A DNA stretch of 64,000 nucleotides from positions 2,418,001 to 2,482,000 of the forward strand of contig NZ_CP046455.1 of assembly GCF_009734425.1 (NCBI RefSeq), given 5' to 3'. Positions 59,670-64,000 of the stretch are shown here, one piece after another. The DNA is from Corynebacterium occultum. Its GTDB lineage: Bacteria; Actinomycetota; Actinomycetes; Mycobacteriales; Mycobacteriaceae. Each line of letters opens with the position of its first letter. The first letter of the stretch is position 1. Both the position numbers and the translations under genes were made by a program. The notes below the pieces were generated by a model that was given only the letters and a program-made list of their open reading frames with translations, was not told the DNA's origin and did no database searches.

Positions 59670-60596
59670 TTAGGTCTTGACCGAGAATCGCGCCGAGATG
59701 AGGCGTGCCCCGATATTGAGCAGGGCGATGATGATCACCAGGGTGAGGGCAGCACCCCAGAGCTTTGCCAGAACGGCATCGGAGGCACCGGCCTTGTACA
59801 TGTCGAGCATCATCAGCGGCAGGGAGGCCTGCGGGCCGTTCCAGGAGTCCCAGTTCAGCGACTGGGTGGAACCGACGAGCAGAAGCACCGGGGCGGACTC
59901 TCCCATGACGCGGGCGATGGCCAGCATGACACCGGTGACGATGCCGGACAGTGCGGTGGGGAGGACGATCTTGTAGATGGTCTTCCACTTGGGCACACCC
60001 AGGGCGTATGAGGCCTCACGCAGATCAGCCGGGACCACGCGGAGCATTTCCTCGGTGTTCTTGATGATCACCGGGATCATGAGGATGATCAGCGAGAGGG
60101 ACACCGCGAAACCGGAACGGTTGAAGCCGAACATGGTGATCCACAGGGCGTAGATGAACAGGGCTGCGACGATGGAGGGGACACCGGAGAGGATGTCCAC
60201 CATGAAGGTGGTGATCCGGCCGAGACGGTTGCCGTTGGCGTACTCCACCAGGTAGATCGCGGTGAAGATGCCGAAGGGGATGGAGACGATCGAGGTGATC
60301 AGGGTCTGCATGAAGGTACCGACGATCGCGTGGTACGCGCCGCCACCTTCCATGTGGTAGAGGACACCCCGCTGGGAGGTGGTCCACCAGTCGAGGCTGA
60401 GGATCGGGCTCAGACCGCGGATGAACACCTCCGCCAGGACCCAGATCAGCGGAACCAGGGCGATGGCCATCGCCAGGTACATCACCACGGTAGCGATGCT
60501 GTTGGTGCTCTTACGCCGGGTGGAGATGTGGGTGAAGGCTGATTCCCGTTCCAGGGAGTTGCCTTCCGGAGCCACGGTCTTGATGTTGTTACTCAT
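59670..60596 (-). CDS. pstA: Phosphate ABC transporter permease PstA
   Basis: 308 residues, six membrane helices, EAA-loop [20 protein letters not shown]. Pairs with PstC to form the phosphate channel. 17 nt after pstC. Confidence 0.96.
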   Translation of the reverse strand: MSNNIKTVAPEGNSLERESAFTHISTRRKSTNSIATVVMYLAMAIALVPLIWVLAEVFIRGLSPILSLDWWTTSQRGVLYHMEGGGAYHAIVGTFMQTLITSIVSIPFGIFTAIYLVEYANGNRLGRITTFMVDILSGVPSIVAALFIYALWITMFGFNRSGFAVSLSLIILMIPVIIKNTEEMLRVVPADLREASYALGVPKWKTIYKIVLPTALSGIVTGVMLAIARVMGESAPVLLLVGSTQSLNWDSWNGPQASLPLMMLDMYKAGASDAVLAKLWGAALTLVIIIALLNIGARLISARFSVKT

Positions 60597-60613
60597 GATT
60601 ATTTCTCCGCCTT

Positions 60614-61672
60614 CTAGCTGTTCTTGGCCACGATCGCGCGGGCGGCACCGTTGACCAGGAAGGTCAGCAGGAACAGCACCAGACCGGCGGCGATGTAGGC
60701 GCCGGCGCGAAGGTTGTCGTTGAATTCAGGGGCAGCGTTCGCGATGGCCGTTGCGAAGGTGGTTCCACCGTCGAAGAGGGAGGCACGGAACTCCGAGCTG
60801 GGAGAGATCACCAGGTAGAGGGCCATGGTCTCACCGAGAGCGCGACCCAGGCCCAGCATTGAGCCGGAGATGTAGCCCGACAGTCCGAAAGGCAGGACCG
60901 TCATACGCACCACCTCCCAGCGGGTGGCACCCAGCGCCAGGGCAGCCTCGATCTGGCCGCGGGGGGTCTGGACGAATACCTCTCGTGCGGTGGCGGCGAT
61001 GACCGGGAGGATCATCACTGCCAGCACCACGCCACCGGTGAAGACGTTACGTCCGGTGTCGAATGAGGGAGAGTTGCTGTATGTGGCGAAAAGGAAGAAA
61101 CCACCGGCCCAACCGTGGAACCAGTTGTAGAAGTCGGAGAGCGCCGGGCCCAGGACCTGCCAGCCCCAGAGTCCGTAGACGATGGAGGGAACCGCAGCGA
61201 GCATGTCCACCAGGTAACCGAGCGGCTTGACCGTCTTGGCTGGCGCGTAGTTGGACAGGAAGACCGCGATGCCCAGCGCCACCGGCATGGCAATGACCAG
61301 AGCGAAGACCGAGATGAGGACGGTGACACCGAAGAAGTTCGGGATACCGAAGGTCATCGCCGAGGTGTCACTGGTGTTCCAGGCCCCGGTGTAGGTGAAG
61401 AAGCCCCACAGCCCACCGGTGTTGTTCATCAGCGCGGGAACCGCACGGATGATCAGGAAGATACCGATTGCCGCGATGACGACACTGATCAGGGTCGCCG
61501 AAGCGGTGGACAGGAACTCGAAAACGCGGTCGCCGGGACGGCGCACTCCACCGGGAGACTGCGCGACGGTCGCCGGCTTGGGGCGGGGAGTCACGGTCGT
61601 CACGGGGTGTGCTTCGACCTTGGAGGCGTCGAGCTCTTCACGCCCATCCGTAGTCGGATTGTTGGTAGCCAT
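60614..61672 (-). CDS. pstC: Phosphate ABC transporter permease PstC
   Basis: 352 residues, six or seven membrane helices after a 45-residue hydrophilic N-terminus. EAA-loop EAALALGATRWEVVRMTVLP. AAGGA ribosome site before ATG 61672. Preceded by a hairpin that follows pstS. Confidence 0.96.
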   Translation of the reverse strand: MATNNPTTDGREELDASKVEAHPVTTVTPRPKPATVAQSPGGVRRPGDRVFEFLSTASATLISVVIAAIGIFLIIRAVPALMNNTGGLWGFFTYTGAWNTSDTSAMTFGIPNFFGVTVLISVFALVIAMPVALGIAVFLSNYAPAKTVKPLGYLVDMLAAVPSIVYGLWGWQVLGPALSDFYNWFHGWAGGFFLFATYSNSPSFDTGRNVFTGGVVLAVMILPVIAATAREVFVQTPRGQIEAALALGATRWEVVRMTVLPFGLSGYISGSMLGLGRALGETMALYLVISPSSEFRASLFDGGTTFATAIANAAPEFNDNLRAGAYIAAGLVLFLLTFLVNGAARAIVAKNS

Positions 61673-61738
61673 GAGGCAGATTCCTTAACGCATATATGAA
61701 AATGACGTTTATCACACCCACGCCCTTAAGCGCGGGCA

Positions 61739-61769
61739 AGCCCCCGAAGGCTCGATGCGAACGGGGGCT
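61739..61769 (-). other. Hairpin between pstS and pstC
   Basis: AGCCCCCG pairs with CGGGGGCT. No T tract. Likely limits read-through or protects the pstS mRNA end, giving excess binding protein over permease. Confidence 0.5.
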
Positions 61770-61824
61770 AGGCTCTGAAACCCGGTTTCCCGAGTTCAGC
61801 GCCGGTTTCCTGAAAAACCAGTAC

Positions 61825-62925
61825 TTACTGGATAGCCTCGACGGCCTCGAGCAGACGCTCATGGTGAGCACCGGTGACCGGGATGTAGCCCAGCTCCTCC
61901 AGGCCGGAGTCCTGGGACTCCAGGGCGACGGTCAGGAAATCCTTGACCATTGCGGAGGTCTCTGCATCATAACCGGCGGAGCAGACGATCTCATAGGTGG
62001 TCAGGACCAGCGGGTAAGCGCCGTCAGCGTCGATGGCGTACATGGCGTCAGCATCGACGACCATGTTGTGGCCCTCGCCGAGGAACTCCAGGTTCTCCAG
62101 AGCAACACCGACGGAGTCGGGGTTCAGCTCAACCGGGCCGGCACCGAAGTCGATGTTGGCGACTCCCAGACCGGACTGGTTGGCGAAACCGGCCTCGACG
62201 TAGGTGATGGCACCTGCGACGTTGGAGGTCTCGGTGGCAACACCGTTGGAACCGTTGGCGCCGGATCCGACTTCCTGCGGGAACTGCTGGCCCTCGGTGG
62301 TCCAGGCATCGGTGTTGGCGGCCAGGAACTTCTGGAAGTTATCGGAGGTGCCGGACTCATCGGAACGGTAGATGACGGAGATGTCCTGGTCCGGGAGCTC
62401 GACGCCCTCGTTCTCAGCGGCGATGGCCTCGTCGTTCCACTTGGTGATCTCACCCAGGAAGATCTGGGCGATGGTCTCGGTGGAGAGGTTCAGGGAATCG
62501 ACACCCTCAACGTTGTAGGCCACAGCCACCGGGCCGATGACCAGCGGCAGATGCCAGGCTTCGTTGCCATCGCAACGCTCAGCAGCCGGGTCGACCTGAT
62601 CGTCGGAAAGCGGGGAGTCGGAACCTGCGAAGGCGACCTGGCCGGCGACGAAGTTGGTGCGGCCGGAACCGGAGCCGGAGGCGTTGTAGGCCAGGGAAGC
62701 GCCGGAGACGGCCTCCTGGTACTTGATGTTGAAGTAGTCCATGGCGTTCTGCTGGGAGGAGGCGCCCTCGGAGACCAGCTGACCAGCGGTGCCGGACAGG
62801 CCCTCGATGGAGGCCGCGTCGGTGCCACCGTCGGTGGTCTCGCTCTCAGAGCAGGCGACGAGTGCGAGGGAACCAGCTGCGACGACACCGAGGAGAGAAG
62901 CGGTGCGCTTGAAGTTACGGATCAC
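61825..62925 (-). CDS. pstS: Phosphate-binding lipoprotein PstS
   Basis: 366 residues; lipobox ALVAC with lipid Cys25. EGASSQQNAMDYF and SGSGSGRTNFVAGQVAFAGSD are the phosphate-binding loops, and YRSDESGTSDNFQKFL is the conserved second half. GTG start at 62925 with AAAGG upstream. First gene of pstSCAB; PHO-box-like repeats lie upstream. Confidence 0.97.
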   Translation of the reverse strand: MIRNFKRTASLLGVVAAGSLALVACSESETTDGGTDAASIEGLSGTAGQLVSEGASSQQNAMDYFNIKYQEAVSGASLAYNASGSGSGRTNFVAGQVAFAGSDSPLSDDQVDPAAERCDGNEAWHLPLVIGPVAVAYNVEGVDSLNLSTETIAQIFLGEITKWNDEAIAAENEGVELPDQDISVIYRSDESGTSDNFQKFLAANTDAWTTEGQQFPQEVGSGANGSNGVATETSNVAGAITYVEAGFANQSGLGVANIDFGAGPVELNPDSVGVALENLEFLGEGHNMVVDADAMYAIDADGAYPLVLTTYEIVCSAGYDAETSAMVKDFLTVALESQDSGLEELGYIPVTGAHHERLLEAVEAIQ

Positions 62926-63071
62926 GGGGGAACCTTTCCGGTAAGGATTATCGGGGAAACCCGAGCAACCTAAATCTCGGCATTTCCGAGAATCACGCCG
63001 ATCAGGAGACCTTGAATTCCTCCGACACGGCGAGATTGTTGCTCACATCAACTCAAAGTAGGGGCCCTATA

Positions 63072-63120
63072 TGAACGCTTATCCCCCCCTCAGGTGAACG
63101 GGCGATTAACTTCACTGAAC
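63072..63120 (-). promoter_or_regulatory. PHO-box-like direct repeats upstream of pstS
   Basis: On the minus strand GTTCA/GTTAA/GTTCA start at 63120, 63110 and 63099, a 10-11-bp period; another GTTCA lies 23 bp on at 63076, followed by TATAGG. The period and the GTTCACCTGAG copy fit the 11-bp units known for actinobacterial response regulators of the PhoP/PhoR type. Confidence 0.5.
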
Positions 63121-63172
63121 CATTGCAATAACTTGCGCCATGAGAGGCATTTTTGCGAGATGGGTGTCACTT

Positions 63173-64000
63173 TCAGGCGAATACGATGTGCTGCTCAACA
63201 ATGTCGAAACCTGAGTTTTGGTACACCTTGACCGCTGCCGCATTATCTGCCTCCACATAGAGGATGACACGTCCCACCCCACGGCGCAGCAGATGTGCCA
63301 AACCGATACTCAAAATTGTCCCGCCCAGGCCCTGACCCCGGTGACCGGCGGCCAGACCGACCACATAAACCTCACCCAACGCAGGTTCCTCCCCGGTGTG
63401 CCATTTGGTCCAGTGGAAACCCGCCAACACCGGCTCAGCTCCCCGCTCATCCCAGAGGAAGAGGACATCCTCCGCCCGGAACCAGTCAACCTCCTGGGCC
63501 CGCGATAATTTCGCCCTATCCCAGCCGCCCTGTTCCGGATGCCAGGAGAAGGCATCATTATTGGCCTCCAGCCAGGCCTGATCCACCAGCTCCGCACCCC
63601 GGCCTGCCCGGGACTGCGCCAGATCCTCCACCACGAAGCCCGCGGGCAACCGGTATGCGGCAGCAGCTGCCAGAGCAGGCTCCACCACCCCCATCACCAG
63701 TAGTTCACGAACCCTCTCCAAGTCCATCTTCTTCGCCAGCCCCTGCGCCGCCGGGGTGTTGCCATGAGCCCAGACCTGCACCCCGGGGATCTGCCTGGAC
63801 AGTTCCCGGTAGAGGGATTCACCGATTCCTCGGCGGCGATGATCCGGGGAAACCACGAGTTCTGCGGTGGCCTCCTCGATGGCCGCGTAACCGGCCACAA
63901 CACCGTCGACCAGTGCCACCAGATGGCGGTGGCCAAGTCGCGGGTCCTGGAGGCCGAGGAGGAATTGTTCGGAGATCGGTGCCACCCCGTCAACTCTGGC
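63173..64000 (-). CDS. mshD: Mycothiol synthase (partial, 5' end outside window)
   Basis: Last step of mycothiol synthesis, acetylating Cys-GlcN-Ins. Two GNAT domains: the first with VVSPDHRRRGIGESLYREL-type acetyl-CoA loop, the second with EVYVVGLAAGHRGQGLGGTIL and a C-terminal LYVEADNAAAVKVYQNSGFD. The frame stays open through the window edge (RVDG before VAPISEQFLLGL), so the start is missing; a GTG at 63985 is probably internal. In mycobacteria mshD also lies beside pst/pho genes. Confidence 0.93.
   Translation of the reverse strand, partial: ARVDGVAPISEQFLLGLQDPRLGHRHLVALVDGVVAGYAAIEEATAELVVSPDHRRRGIGESLYRELSRQIPGVQVWAHGNTPAAQGLAKKMDLERVRELLVMGVVEPALAAAAAYRLPAGFVVEDLAQSRAGRGAELVDQAWLEANNDAFSWHPEQGGWDRAKLSRAQEVDWFRAEDVLFLWDERGAEPVLAGFHWTKWHTGEEPALGEVYVVGLAAGHRGQGLGGTILSIGLAHLLRRGVGRVILYVEADNAAAVKVYQNSGFDIVEQHIVFA

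Overview
The window is chromosomal DNA of a high-GC Corynebacterium. The evidence is a class Ib nrdHIE plus separate nrdF, a RamA-type acetate regulator, mycothiol synthase beside the pst genes, MurA with Asp in place of the catalytic Cys, a ClpS-DUF2017-P1 peptidase cluster, and gene order that I recall closely matching the pncB / serB-ctaD-nrdF-ftn-gntR1-nrdEIH / pgm / ramA / cysK-cysE / pst stretch of the C. glutamicum chromosome. The species cannot be fixed from the sequence alone. No prophage, plasmid or CRISPR array is present; the only mobile element is one complete IS630-family insertion sequence.

Layout. 1-7.8 kb: murI (cut by the window edge), a MarR regulator divergent from an aldo/keto reductase, rhomboid protease, a beta-lactamase-fold lipoprotein, P1 peptidase-DUF2017-clpS in one tight operon, divergent pncB, then two tandem small secreted proteins that share a C-terminal Cys-pair motif. 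8-15.4 kb: DinG-type helicase, serB with a PTH2-domain gene, ctaD, nrdF. 15.8-21.2 kb: ferritin, GntR1-like regulator, nrdE-nrdI-nrdH with paired NrdR boxes, rpmJ. 21.4-36.5 kb: nadE, small housekeeping genes, two tRNA-Ala, a DsbA-like thiol protein, pgm, an AGCS symporter, an alpha/beta hydrolase, an ABC/FtsX exporter pair, ilvD. 36.6-41.8 kb: one rRNA operon on the minus strand (16S-23S-5S, no spacer tRNA). 42.4-51.8 kb: murA, ramA, cysK, cysE, a tRNA Glu-Asp...Asp-Phe cluster split by a membrane-protein gene, a CsoR-type regulator, a small antitoxin-like protein, an ABC ATPase and panD. 52.0-53.2 kb: the IS630 element. 53.3-64 kb: tRNA-Lys, acetate CoA-transferase, dusB, phoU, an orphan P450, pstSCAB and mycothiol synthase (cut by the window edge).

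How it fits together. Most genes are core metabolism: deoxynucleotide supply (nrdHIE, nrdF) next to iron storage (ftn), NAD supply (pncB, nadE), serine/cysteine synthesis (serB, cysE, cysK), pantothenate and branched-chain precursors (panD, ilvD), respiration (ctaD), acetate metabolism (ramA, CoA-transferase) and phosphate uptake (pst, phoU). Regulatory sites that I can read include NrdR boxes, a DtxR-like box at ftn, GlxR-like sites at ctaD and at the CoA-transferase/dusB gap, a CsoR-like operator on a consensus -10, and direct repeats of PHO-box type upstream of pstS.

The features least explained by known annotation are a 13-bp intergenic repeat (GCTTATCGACGCC and close variants) found mostly just 3' of genes, the pair of secreted Cys-loop proteins, and the tRNA-Asp duplication that flanks an orphan membrane-protein gene.
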